DNA of 64,000 nt. Origin: Nonomuraea sp. NBC_00507. GTDB lineage: Bacteria; Actinomycetota; Actinomycetes; Streptosporangiales; Streptosporangiaceae. The stretch covers positions 9,610,001 through 9,674,000 of the forward strand of contig NZ_CP107853.1 in assembly GCF_036013525.1 (NCBI RefSeq). The letters are read 5' to 3'. A program made the translations under genes and the position numbers. Position 1 is the stretch's first letter; each line of letters starts with the position of its first letter. Below, piece after piece: positions 1 through 9,641 of the stretch. Under the pieces are notes generated by a model. That model was not told where the DNA came from and did no database searches. It saw nothing but the letters and a program-made list of their open reading frames with translations.

Positions 1-37
1 CAAGACACCTGATCCGGATCATGCCGGCGAAGGGAGC
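1..37 (+). promoter_or_regulatory. 3' end of a TPP (thi-box) riboswitch
   Basis: The first bases carry the conserved 3' half of the thiamine pyrophosphate aptamer: ACCTGATCCGGATCATGCC followed by GGCGAAGGGAG. The 5' half lies outside the window. The AAGGGAG at 30-36 doubles as the ribosome binding site of thiO, so TPP binding would be expected to hide the start and repress the thiO-thiS-thiG operon. The aptamer identity is read directly from the consensus; the translational mode is inferred from the overlap. Confidence 0.88.
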
Positions 38-41
38 GCAT

Positions 42-1426
42 GTGGATGTGATCGTAGGCGGCGGCATCGTCGGACTGTCCATCGCGTGGCGGCTGGCCCG
101 GTCGGGGCGGCCGGTCACGGTGGTGGATCCGGCCCCGGCCTCGGGGGCCTCCCACGCGGCGGCGGGGATGCTGGCCCCGGTCAGCGAGGTGACCTACACG
201 GAGACGCCGCTGCTGCGACTGGGGATGGCGTCGCTGCGCCGCTGGCCCTCCTTCGCCGCCGAACTGGCCGAGGACGCGGGCTGGGCCGAGCGCCCGGCGG
301 CATCCGACGGCGAAACGCCGGTTGCGGATGCGGGAGGCCGGGGTGCCCGCGCAGGCGCTTCCGACGGGCCCGCGGCCGGGCCGTCCGGCGGGCCCGGGGT
401 CGGGCCGTCCGGCGGGCCCGGGGTCGGGCCGTCCGGCGGGCCCGGGGTCGGGCCGTCCGGCGGGCTGGAGATCGGCGAAGGGCCACGGCGCGGGCTGGAC
501 CTGCGGGCGGACGGGACGCTCGATGTGGCGTTCGGGGCCGACGATCTGGCGGCGCTGGACGAGCTGGCGGCCTACATGGACAAGCTCGGGCTGCCGGTCG
601 AGCGGCTGACCGGTCGCGAATGCCGGCGCCTGGAGCCCATGCTGGCCCCGTCGGTGCGCGGCGGGCTGCTCGCTCCCGAGGACGCCTGGGTGGACCCGCG
701 GCGGGTGACGGCGGCCCTGCTCGTGGCTCTGGACCGGCTGGGCGTGCCGCTGGTGCGGGCACGCGCCGCGGGTCTCCTGCGGGACGCGGACGGCAAGGTC
801 GTCGGGGTACGCCTGGAGCCGTCACGAGAGCCGTCCGAGATCAGGGCGGAGCGAGTCGTCCTGGCGGCCGGGGCCTGGAGTGCCGAGCTGGCGGACGTGC
901 CGGTGCGGCCGGTCAAGGGGCAGATCATGCGGTTGCGTTCCCCGCAGCCGCTGCTCAGCCGGTGCGTACGCGGCACCGTGCACGGCTCCTACGTCTACCT
1001 GGTCCCCCGTGGCGATGGCGAGCTGGTGGTCGGCGCCACCCAGGAGGAGCTGGGGTTCGACACCAGGGTGACCGCGGGGGGACTCTACGAGCTGCTGCGG
1101 GACGCCAGGGAGCTGGTGCCGGGCGTGAGCGAGCTGGAGGTCGCCGACGTGGTGGCCGGGCTGCGGCCGGGCACGCCGGACAACCTGCCGATCATCGGCC
1201 CGAGCGGGACACCGGGGCTCACCCTGGCCACCGGGCATTACCGGGGCGGCGTGCTGCTCGCCCCGCTCACGGCTGCCCTCGTGCTGGCCGACTCGGGCAG
1301 CTCAGGCAGCTCGGGCGGCTCGGGAGACGTGGGCGGCTTGGGCGGCTTGGGCGGCTTGGGCGGCTTGGGCGGCGATGAGGGTGAGCTGGCGGCGTTGTGC
1401 TCGCCGGGGAGGTTTCGGGAAATCTC

Positions 1427-1430
<4 letters not shown>
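42..1430 (+). CDS. thiO: Glycine oxidase ThiO with low-complexity insertions
   Basis: FAD-dependent glycine oxidase that makes the iminoacetate used to build the thiazole ring of thiamine. The N-terminus has the Rossmann motif VIVGGGIVGLSIAWRLA, and the C-terminal part has the typical RPGTPDNLPIIGPS and ATGHYRGGVLLAP blocks of DadA/ThiO oxidases. GTG at 42 is chosen because the SD AAGGGAG lies 5 nt upstream; the ATG at 21 lies inside the riboswitch. The protein is about 462 aa, longer than the usual ~370 aa. The extra length includes a Gly/Pro/Ser insert around residues 85-145 built from an eight-residue repeat, and a Ser/Gly then Gly-Gly-Leu tail before the C-terminus. First gene of the thiamine thiazole operon; its stop overlaps thiS by 4 bp. 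Confidence 0.9.
378..464 (+). repeat. 24-bp in-frame tandem repeat inside thiO
   Basis: Three identical 24-bp copies (378-401, 402-425, 426-449) plus a 15-bp partial copy (450-464). Each encodes GPSGGPGV. The unit is a multiple of three, so the array lengthens ThiO without breaking frame. It sits in a stretch that looks like a flexible surface loop. Confidence 0.95.
1332..1373 (+). repeat. 9-bp in-frame tandem repeat near the thiO 3' end
   Basis: Four copies of GGCGGCTTG plus a final GGCGGC encode Gly-Gly-Leu repeats. They follow a Gly/Ser-rich run and precede the last ~18 residues of ThiO. Likely replication slippage in a dispensable tail. Confidence 0.93.
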
Positions 1431-2375
<945 letters not shown>

Positions 2376-2377
2376 CA

Positions 2378-2412
2378 CGCCCAACGCCCAACGCCCAACG
2401 CCCAACGCCCAA
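2378..2412. repeat. 7-bp minisatellite after thiG
   Basis: Five perfect copies of CGCCCAA directly after the thiG stop. No hairpin is formed by the array itself. It resembles in composition the 16-bp arrays near 27.9 kb. Confidence 0.95.
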
Positions 2413-2605
2413 CCCAGGCGACACCGCCCACGCCGGGCTCGGCCGACGGCCCGCTTCCGCCGTCCGTCCCCGCCGGGGCGTGAACGGCGGTGGGGTGGTG
2501 GCGCGGGTGAGCCTGTGTCCGGTTCGGGAAGCTTGGGCACGTTCCATCGGGCACGGCTCCGCATCAGTTTCGGGCGGTCGGGCCCTGCGAGTTGCAAAAC
2601 GCCCG

Positions 2606-2611
2606 TAAACT
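2606..2611 (+). promoter_or_regulatory. Candidate -10 element for a leaderless kinase transcript
   Basis: TAAACT ends 7 nt before the preferred GTG start at 2619 and no Shine-Dalgarno is visible. This geometry is typical of leaderless actinobacterial mRNAs. No convincing -35 is seen. Confidence 0.5.
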
Positions 2612-2618
2612 CAGCGGG

Positions 2619-4550
2619 GTGGACACGACGACTGCGGACCCCCTGGTCGGGCGGCTCCTCGATGGGCGTTATCGCATCGAAAGCCGGATCGCCCGGGGCG
2701 GTATGGCGACCGTCTACCTCGCGCTGGACGTCCGGCTCGACCGGACGGTGGCGTTGAAGGTCATGCACAGCTCGCTCGCCGAGGACCCTGCGTTCGTCAG
2801 GAGGTTCATCGGCGAGGCGAAGTCGGTGGCGAGTCTTTCCCACCCCAACGTGGTGCACGTCTTCGACCAGGGCACCGACAACGACGTCGTCTATCTGTCG
2901 ATGGAATACGTGCCCGGCCGGACGCTGCGTGACATCCTGCGCGAGCGCGGCCGGCTGCCGGCCCGCGAGGCGCTGGAGATCATGATTCCGGTGCTCGCCG
3001 CCCTCGGCGCGGCCCACCAGGCCGGGTTGGTGCACCGTGACGTGAAGCCGGAAAACGTCCTGCTGACCGACGACGGCCGGGTCAAGGTCGTCGACTTCGG
3101 CCTGGCCAGGGCCATCGAGGCGACGAACCAGACCCGTACCGGCGTGATGATCGGCACGATCGGTTACATGGCGCCCGAGCAGGTCACGACCGGCGCCGCC
3201 GACGTGCGCAGCGACGTCTACGCCGCGGGCATCATGCTGTTCGAGCTGGTGACGGGGCAGCAGCCGTACGACGGCGAGACGCCTATGTCCGTGGCCTACC
3301 GGCACGTCCACGACACCGTGCCGGCGCCGTCGTCGGTGGTCCCCGAGGTGCCGCCGCTGCTCGACACGCTCGTGGCGCACGCGACGGCACGCGAGCCGGG
3401 GGACCGCCCCGCCGATGCGACGGCCATGCTCGTCGCGGCCGTGGACGCGCACCGGATGTTGCCCAGGACGACCACTCCGCCGCTGTCGCATTCCCAGCCT
3501 CATGGGTCGTTCCGCCAGCCCGCGCCGTCCCAGCCGCACGCCAGGACGAGTGTGCACGGCGCCCCGTCGGCGCCGCAGGCGGCGCCCGCGCACACGCTGA
3601 TCCAGCCGCGGGCCGAGATACCGCAGCGGCGCGGGTTCCGGCCCAACTGGTTCCTGGTGACGCTGGCGGGCGTGATGGTCGTCGCGGTCGCGCTGACCGG
3701 GTGGTTCTTCGCCCAGCCCGATTACGTCCCCGTGCCCGATCTGGTGGGCAAGAGCCTGGACGTGGCCGAGAAGACCGCCGCCAGGGACGGCTTCAAGATC
3801 AAGACGGTGGACGGCATACACGACGAGAACGTGGCCGAAGGGCTCGTCCTCAGGACCGACCCGGTGGCCAAGACCGAGGTGGAGCAGGGCGCCATGATCA
3901 CCTTGGTGCCCTCGCTCGGGCCCAAGCGCGTGATCGTGCCCGACGTCGAGGGCATGACCGACAACGAAGCCCGCGCCGCGATCGCCAGTGCCGGGCTGAC
4001 CGTGGGCTCGGTCACGCGCGTGGCCAACACTGAGGTCGAGCGCGACAAGGTCATCCGCAGTTCTCCGCAGAACGGCGAGAAGGTGAAGGAAGGCGCGAAG
4101 ATCGCCATCTTCGTGAGCGCCGGGCTGGTCATGCCGGACGTCTCGGGCATGCCGAAGGACGAAGCCGCCGCCTACCTCGGCCAGCAGGGCTTCCAGGTGC
4201 AGGTCCAGGAGGTGGACGACGACGCCGAGCCGTGCACGGTGATCGCCCAGACGCCCAAGGCCAAGTCCGAGGTGGATCCTGGCGCGCAGGTCACGGTCAC
4301 GGTGGCGCGCTGCCAGGACTTCCTCAACTGGTTCGGGCGCGGAGGCGACGACGAGGCACGTGACGATCAGGAGTTCCGCCTGGTGCCCGGCGTGATCGGC
4401 AAGGACGTCAAGGACGCGAAGTCGGAGTTGGAGACGCTCGGGTTCAAGGTGCGGGTGCAGCGGCTCGGGAACAGGGGCGTGGTGCAGTTCCAGCGCCCCC
4501 TCCCCAACAGCGAGCGCCCGCCCGGCACCACGGTCCTCCTCTGGCACTGA
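2619..4550 (+). CDS. PASTA-domain Ser/Thr protein kinase (PknB/Stk1 type)
   Basis: Membrane kinase that senses peptidoglycan fragments through external PASTA repeats and phosphorylates cell-wall and division proteins. From the GTG at 2619 it is 643 aa. The kinase domain (about 18-275) has the glycine loop ARGGMATVYLA, catalytic lysine in VALKVM near 47, HRDVKPENVLL near 139, DFGLA near 159 and MAPEQ. A proline-rich juxtamembrane stretch and one transmembrane helix (about 343-365) follow. Four PASTA repeats fill the rest, with starts such as PVPDLVGKSLDVAEKTA, IVPDVEGMTDNEARAA, MPDVSGMPKDEAAAYL and LVPGVIGKDVKDAKSEL. A TTG at 2592 would add nine residues and is less likely. It is not next to division genes, so it may not be the principal PknB. 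Confidence 0.93.
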   Translation: MDTTTADPLVGRLLDGRYRIESRIARGGMATVYLALDVRLDRTVALKVMHSSLAEDPAFVRRFIGEAKSVASLSHPNVVHVFDQGTDNDVVYLSMEYVPGRTLRDILRERGRLPAREALEIMIPVLAALGAAHQAGLVHRDVKPENVLLTDDGRVKVVDFGLARAIEATNQTRTGVMIGTIGYMAPEQVTTGAADVRSDVYAAGIMLFELVTGQQPYDGETPMSVAYRHVHDTVPAPSSVVPEVPPLLDTLVAHATAREPGDRPADATAMLVAAVDAHRMLPRTTTPPLSHSQPHGSFRQPAPSQPHARTSVHGAPSAPQAAPAHTLIQPRAEIPQRRGFRPNWFLVTLAGVMVVAVALTGWFFAQPDYVPVPDLVGKSLDVAEKTAARDGFKIKTVDGIHDENVAEGLVLRTDPVAKTEVEQGAMITLVPSLGPKRVIVPDVEGMTDNEARAAIASAGLTVGSVTRVANTEVERDKVIRSSPQNGEKVKEGAKIAIFVSAGLVMPDVSGMPKDEAAAYLGQQGFQVQVQEVDDDAEPCTVIAQTPKAKSEVDPGAQVTVTVARCQDFLNWFGRGGDDEARDDQEFRLVPGVIGKDVKDAKSELETLGFKVRVQRLGNRGVVQFQRPLPNSERPPGTTVLLWH

Positions 4551-4607
4551 CGCCCCCGTCAGCCGGATGCGCGGTGGACGCGACGGCGGCCCCGAGCCGG
4601 CGGGGCG

Positions 4608-5564
4608 TCAGGTCAGGTGACCGTGGAGGCGGACTCGGGCCAGGCCGCCGTCGGGGTAGACATCGACACGTACATGGGTGATCGGGTCCGTGTGGTCGAG
4701 TCTGAAGCGGTGGGCGGTGTCGGGCTGGAGGCGGGTCCGGGGCAGGAGGTCCACCTGGCGCGTGGCCGGGCCTTCGCCGTCGAGGCCCGTCAGGGAGGTC
4801 CAACCGGGGGCGTTGAAGAGCAGGTTCGTGGTGTCGATCTCGGCGAGCCGGATCAGGCCGCGGCCGGCCAGGCGGATCACCAGCCAGTCGTTGCCCTCGT
4901 CCCTGCGCCGCGCGGTCTCCCAGCCCTCCGCCTGGTGGCGGGCCAGCCCGGGGAAGATGACGTTGTTGGGCGCCGAGTAGAACTCGTTGGAGCAGGCGAT
5001 GACCAGCGCGCCGTTCTGGAGGGCGGCCAGGTCGAGGCTGAGGCCCTCGTACACGGACAGGTCGGGGCGGGGCTCGCCGTGGACGCGGAGGCGGGCGACG
5101 CCCCCGTCGGGGAAGATGTTCAGCCGTACGTGGGTGTAACGGGCCTCGTCGGCCACGTCGAAGTGGTGCTCGGCGTCACCCTTGAGGTCGACTCTCGGGA
5201 CGATCTCCACCCAGTCGGCGGCCGCCAGCTCGGCGGGTGAGGGGTAGCCGTCGACGGCGGCGGCCTCGACGGAGGCGTGCGGCGGGTAGTTGCCCTTGAA
5301 CCAGGCCGTGTCGATCACCACTCCGCGGATCACGCCGGGGATCCCGAGACGCACCAGCGCCCAGTCGTGGCCGGGTTCGCGGCGGCGCCGGGTCTCCCAG
5401 CCGTCGTAGACCTGGCCCTTGTTACCGAACGTCTCCGCCTGGAAGCCGGGCCGGCCCGGCCTGACCAGGCTCTCCTTCTCGGCGAACGACTCGTCGCTGG
5501 CGGCCACGACCGAGCCGCCCAGCGTGCGCAGGGCGAGGTCCGGCAGGGTGGTGAAGCGGGGCAT
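4608..5564 (-). CDS. alc: Allantoicase
   Basis: Hydrolyses allantoate to ureidoglycolate and urea. The 318-aa protein shows the internal duplication typical of allantoicases: a GWET-x-RRR block followed by a Gly-x-Asp-Trp occurs near residue 56 and again near residue 220, each at the start of a jelly-roll domain. The ATG at 5564 directly follows the allB stop (TAG then ATG), with SD GGGAG in the end of allB, so it is translationally coupled. Last gene of the glycerate kinase-allB-alc set. No ureidoglycolate lyase or urease is visible here. Confidence 0.92.
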   Translation of the reverse strand: MPRFTTLPDLALRTLGGSVVAASDESFAEKESLVRPGRPGFQAETFGNKGQVYDGWETRRRREPGHDWALVRLGIPGVIRGVVIDTAWFKGNYPPHASVEAAAVDGYPSPAELAAADWVEIVPRVDLKGDAEHHFDVADEARYTHVRLNIFPDGGVARLRVHGEPRPDLSVYEGLSLDLAALQNGALVIACSNEFYSAPNNVIFPGLARHQAEGWETARRRDEGNDWLVIRLAGRGLIRLAEIDTTNLLFNAPGWTSLTGLDGEGPATRQVDLLPRTRLQPDTAHRFRLDHTDPITHVRVDVYPDGGLARVRLHGHLT

Positions 5565-6935
5565 CTACTTTTCTCCCAAGATCAGGTGCTGCTCGGCCGG
5601 CTCTCCCACCATCATGCGCTCCCCGGCCGGCAGGAACCGTCCGTGCGGCTCGCCGTCCACCGGACGACCTCGCAGCCAGGTGGTCAGGACGGCGCCCTTC
5701 AGTACGCGGCCGTGGTAAGGCGTGACCGCGTTCTTGTGGTGGAGGCGGGCGGCGTCCACGGGGTTGTCGGCGGCGGGGTCGAAGGCGACCAGGTCGGCAT
5801 CGTTGCCCGGTTTAATGCCACCCTTTCCAGAAATATCGGCCAGTGCTGCCGGGTTGGCGGACATCCAGCGCACCACATCCCCCAGGCCGTGCCCCCGGCG
5901 GGACGCCTCCGTCCATACGGCGGGCAACCCGAGCTGCAGTGAGGCGATCCCGCCCCAGGCCGCGGCGAAGTCGGGGACCTTCAGATCGGCGGGCGACGGC
6001 GAGTGGTCGGACACGACGCAACTCAGCACGCCCCTCGCCAGCCCCTCCCACAGCCGGTCCCGGTTGGCCTCGGAGCGGATGGGCGGGCAGCACTTGTACG
6101 CCGTGGCCCCCTCCGGCACCTGCTCGGCCGTCAGCGTCAGGTAGTGGGGGCACGTCTCGGCCGTCACCGCCACGCCGTCGGCCTGGGCGGCCTCCAGCAC
6201 GTCGAGGCAGTCGGCGCTGGAGACGTGGAGGATGTGGACGCGGGCGCCGGTCTCCCTGGCCAGCTCGACGACTCGCTGGACGGCGCTCCGCTCCGACGTT
6301 CCCGGCCGCGATTCCAGGAATTCCGGATATGTGGGGCCTGCGGGATCCCGTAGCAGGGCCGGGTCCTCGGCGTGCACCACCATCAGCCCGCCGGAGCCCG
6401 CAAAGCCGGCGATCTCCTCCAGCGCCCGTCGCAGGTCGGCGTGCTCCAGGGGCGGGAACTCGTCGACGCCCGACGGCGACATGAAGCACTTGAACCCGTA
6501 CACGCCGCGCTCGTGCAGCGGCGCGAGGTCCTTGACGTTGCCCGGCACGGCCCCGCCCCAGAACCCCACGTCCACGTGGCACTGCCCGCGCGCGGCCGCC
6601 AGCTTGGCCTCCAGAGCCGCCACGCTGATCGTGGGCGGGAGGGAGTTGAGCGGCATGTCGACGATCGTGGTGACGCCGCCCGCGGCCGCCGCCCTGGTCG
6701 CCGAGTCGAACCCCTCCCAGTGCGTACGCCCGGGCTCGTTGACGTGGACGTGCGTGTCGACCAGCCCGGGAAGCAGTGCCAGGTCGTGCAGGTCGACGTC
6801 CTCGGCGGCGTCGAGCGGCGCGGCGTAGTCGTACAGGGCCGTGATCTTCTCTCCCCGTACGGCCACCGCGGCCGCCCGCTCCCCTTCCGGCGTGACGGTC
6901 CGGCGGGACCGGACCACGAGGTCCAGCTGCGTCAT
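5565..6935 (-). CDS. allB: Allantoinase
   Basis: Opens the hydantoin ring of allantoin to give allantoate. It is an amidohydrolase of 456 aa with the metal-binding THVHVNEPGR motif (His62, His64), GVYGFKCFMSPSG carrying the likely carbamylated lysine, HAEDP, HILHVSSADCLDVL and VSDHSPS. These features and the length fit allantoinase rather than dihydroorotase, and the neighbours agree. Its ATG abuts the glycerate kinase stop (TAG then ATG, SD GGGGAG), and its stop abuts the alc ATG. Confidence 0.93.
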   Translation of the reverse strand: MTQLDLVVRSRRTVTPEGERAAAVAVRGEKITALYDYAAPLDAAEDVDLHDLALLPGLVDTHVHVNEPGRTHWEGFDSATRAAAAGGVTTIVDMPLNSLPPTISVAALEAKLAAARGQCHVDVGFWGGAVPGNVKDLAPLHERGVYGFKCFMSPSGVDEFPPLEHADLRRALEEIAGFAGSGGLMVVHAEDPALLRDPAGPTYPEFLESRPGTSERSAVQRVVELARETGARVHILHVSSADCLDVLEAAQADGVAVTAETCPHYLTLTAEQVPEGATAYKCCPPIRSEANRDRLWEGLARGVLSCVVSDHSPSPADLKVPDFAAAWGGIASLQLGLPAVWTEASRRGHGLGDVVRWMSANPAALADISGKGGIKPGNDADLVAFDPAADNPVDAARLHHKNAVTPYHGRVLKGAVLTTWLRGRPVDGEPHGRFLPAGERMMVGEPAEQHLILGEK

Positions 6936-8090
6936 CTACTCCCCTTCGAGGTGGTCGGCGGCGATCCTGGCGGCGAGGCGCTCCAGCAGCGGCCCCGCCT
7001 CGGCCATGCAGCGGTCGAGGTCGGGCTCCAGGTCCGTGAGGGCGTACGCGGCCTGGATGCCCGCGGCCTTCAGCTCCTCATCGCTGAGCGTACGCCGCCC
7101 GCAGACGGCCACCACCGGCACACCTGCCTTGGCCGCCGCCTGCGCCACGCCGATCGGCGCCTTGCCGCGCAGCGACTGCTCGTCCAGCGACCCCTCGCCG
7201 GTGACGACCAGCCGCGCGCCCTCGACGTGGGTGCCGAACCCGAGCAGCCCCAGCAGGTAGTCGATGCCGGGCCGGATGTCGGCGTGCAGGAACGCCAGCG
7301 CCGCGAACCCGACCCCGCCGGCCGCCCCCGCCCCCGGCGCCCCGGCGACGCCCATGGGCCGGGGCATATCGTCGTGCTCGACCGCGCCCAGCAGGCCATG
7401 CGTCTGTGTGGCCACGGCCGCCAGCCGGGACAGCGCCGCCTCCAGCGACTTGACGTCTTCGGGGGTGGCGCCCTTCTGGGGCCCGTACACGGCGGCCGCC
7501 CCATGCGGGCCGAGCAGCGGGTTGTCCACGTCGCTCGCCACCACGAACTCAACCCCAGAAATATCCATAAATTCGGACATGTCGATGCGGTCCAGGCTCG
7601 TCAGCGCCGCCCCGCCCCGCGGCAGCTCGTTGCCGCCGACGTCCAGCAGCCGAGCGCCGAGCGCCTGCGCCATCCCCGCTCCCCCATCCGTGCACGCGCT
7701 GCCGCCCAGCCCCAGCACCACCCGCTTGGCCCCGCGCCGCACGGCGTCCGCGACGAGCTCGCCCGTGCCGTAGCTGGTGGCGGTCAGCGGCTCGCGCTCC
7801 CCCGGCAGGCGGCGCAACCCGGACGCCTCGGCCAGCTCGACCACGGCCGTGTCGTCAGCGGTGTGCCAGGCGTACGAGGCGGGGACGCGCTCGCCCGTCG
7901 GCCCGGTCACCTCGATCGTGATCCGGTCGAAGCCACAGGCCACGGCGGCGTCGACGGTCCCGTCGCCGCCGTCGGCCACCGGCAGCTCCACTGTGGGAAC
8001 GCCGAGCCCCGCCGACACCCTCCGGGCCACCTCGGCCGCCGTCAGCGACCCCTTGAACTTGTCGGGGGCCACCAGAACATGCTGAACCAC
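6936..8090 (-). CDS. Glycerate kinase (GarK/GlxK family)
   Basis: Phosphorylates D-glycerate, probably to 2-phosphoglycerate. This would return glyoxylate carbon from allantoin breakdown to central metabolism. The N-terminus VLVAPDKFKGSLTAAEVA is the family hallmark, with GGDGTVDAA near residue 40 and GLGGSACTDGGAGMAQALG in the middle. GTG at 8090 is chosen because GGGAG lies 6 nt upstream, giving 384 aa; the ATG at 8117 would add nine atypical residues. It heads the kinase-allB-alc cluster. The linking enzymes, glyoxylate carboligase and tartronate semialdehyde reductase, are not in the window. Confidence 0.9.
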   Translation of the reverse strand: MVQHVLVAPDKFKGSLTAAEVARRVSAGLGVPTVELPVADGGDGTVDAAVACGFDRITIEVTGPTGERVPASYAWHTADDTAVVELAEASGLRRLPGEREPLTATSYGTGELVADAVRRGAKRVVLGLGGSACTDGGAGMAQALGARLLDVGGNELPRGGAALTSLDRIDMSEFMDISGVEFVVASDVDNPLLGPHGAAAVYGPQKGATPEDVKSLEAALSRLAAVATQTHGLLGAVEHDDMPRPMGVAGAPGAGAAGGVGFAALAFLHADIRPGIDYLLGLLGFGTHVEGARLVVTGEGSLDEQSLRGKAPIGVAQAAAKAGVPVVAVCGRRTLSDEELKAAGIQAAYALTDLEPDLDRCMAEAGPLLERLAARIAADHLEGE

Positions 8091-8125
8091 TACGAACTCC
8101 CACACGATGATGAACAATGGCCGGA

Positions 8126-8164
8126 CACGCCTTCCTGCCCGGTGCGAGCGGGCAGGAAGGCGTG
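8126..8164 (-). terminator. Perfect 16-bp hairpin between permease and glycerate kinase
   Basis: Arms 8126-8141 and 8149-8164 are exact reverse complements around a 7-nt loop. There is no T-run, as is common for actinobacterial terminators. It sits 14 bp beyond the permease stop and about 35 bp before the glycerate kinase start, so it likely separates or attenuates these units. Confidence 0.8.
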
Positions 8165-8178
8165 ACGCTCATCATCCC

Positions 8179-9492
8179 TCAGCCCGTCCGCTGGCCGGTG
8201 CGCAGGTGGTTGAAGACGAGGTTCAGCACGATCACCAGGAGACTGCCGGTGCTGATGCCGCTGTTGAGCACGGTCTGGGCCCAGTCGGGGAACTCGGCGT
8301 AGAACTCGGGCGCACCCACCGGGATGGCGGCCACGCCGATGGACACGGCCACGATGACGAGGTTGTGGTTGCCCTCGAAGCTCACCTTGGTCAGCGTGCG
8401 GATGCCGGAGGCGGCCACGGTGCCGAACATCGCGATCCCGGCCCCGCCGAGCACCGGCTGCGGGATGGCCGCGACCACCGCGCCGAGCACGGGGATGAGG
8501 CCGAGCACCACGAGGATGCCGCCGGCCGCCGCCACGACCCAGCGGCTGCGTACGCCGGTCAGCCCGACGAGGCCGACGTTCTGGGCGTAGGCGGTGTAGG
8601 GGAAGGTGTTGAACACGCCGCCGAGCGCGGTGGAGAACCCGTCGGCCCGCAGCCCGTCGGCCAGCCGGCGCGGCGTGAGGTCCGACCCCGTCATCTCCGC
8701 CACGGCCACGAAGTCGCCGGTGGTCTCGGTCATGGACACGAGCATGACCACACACATCGAGATGATCGCGGTGACGTGGAAGGTCGGCAGCCCGAACGCG
8801 AACGGCGTGCTGATGCCGAACAACCCGGCCGACCCGACGTGCGAGAAGTCGGTGAAGCCCAGCGGGATCGCGGCCACCGTGCCGGCCACGATGCCCACCA
8901 GCACCGCCACCCGGCCGAGGAAGCCCTTCGACAGCCGGTAGACGGCCAGGATGAGCAGCAGCACGGCCGCGGCCATGGCGATGTTGCGCGGCTCCCCGTA
9001 CGCCGGGCTGCCGACGCCTCCGGCGGCCCAGTTCGCGGCGACGGGCAGCAGTGACATCCCGATGATCGTGATGATGGTGCCGGTGACGAGCGGCGGGAAG
9101 AACCGCACGATCCTCGCGAAGTAGGGCGCGACCGCCACCACCAGCAGCCCCGAGACGATGACCGCGCCGTAGACGGCGGGCAGCCCGCCCTGCGTGGTGC
9201 CGATCAGCACCATCGGCGTGACGGCCGCGAACGTGCACCCTTGCATGATCGGCAGCCGCACGCCGAACCGCCACACGCCCACGCACTGGATGAGCGTGGC
9301 GATGCCGCTGATGAGGAGGTCGGCGTTGATCAGGTACGCGAGCTGGTCGGGAGGCAGCTTCAGCGCGCCGCCCACGATGAGCGGCACCGCCACCGCTCCC
9401 GCGTACATCGCCAGCACGTGCTGCAGTCCCAGCGTGCCCAGTTGCGCCGCCGGCAGCCGCGCGTCGACCGGATGCACCTCGTTCGTCACCAT
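8179..9492 (-). CDS. NCS2-family purine/xanthine/urate permease
   Basis: Proton- or sodium-coupled nucleobase importer of the inner membrane. It is 437 aa from the ATG at 9492 (SD GGAG 7 nt upstream) and almost entirely hydrophobic. The NCS2 signature is seen as AQNVGLVGLTGVRSRWV in the C-terminal half, preceded by SMTETTGDFVAVAEMTG. N-terminal LQHVLAMYAGAVAVPLI is typical of UraA/UapA proteins. Among genes for urate and allantoin degradation, the likely substrate is xanthine, urate or a related purine; the sequence alone does not settle which. It is followed by a strong hairpin. Confidence 0.88.
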   Translation of the reverse strand: MVTNEVHPVDARLPAAQLGTLGLQHVLAMYAGAVAVPLIVGGALKLPPDQLAYLINADLLISGIATLIQCVGVWRFGVRLPIMQGCTFAAVTPMVLIGTTQGGLPAVYGAVIVSGLLVVAVAPYFARIVRFFPPLVTGTIITIIGMSLLPVAANWAAGGVGSPAYGEPRNIAMAAAVLLLILAVYRLSKGFLGRVAVLVGIVAGTVAAIPLGFTDFSHVGSAGLFGISTPFAFGLPTFHVTAIISMCVVMLVSMTETTGDFVAVAEMTGSDLTPRRLADGLRADGFSTALGGVFNTFPYTAYAQNVGLVGLTGVRSRWVVAAAGGILVVLGLIPVLGAVVAAIPQPVLGGAGIAMFGTVAASGIRTLTKVSFEGNHNLVIVAVSIGVAAIPVGAPEFYAEFPDWAQTVLNSGISTGSLLVIVLNLVFNHLRTGQRTG

Positions 9493-9641
9493 CGGCCACT
9501 CCAGGGGGTTCGGGGGTGGTCTCCAGTGAAACAATGCGCAGACCCGCGAGCCTATGCACATGCTCATCAACCGCCGGCCGCTCCACCCGTCGCCAGGTGT
9601 GTGATCCTCCAACTACGCTCACACCGGAGAGAGGGGCGATT

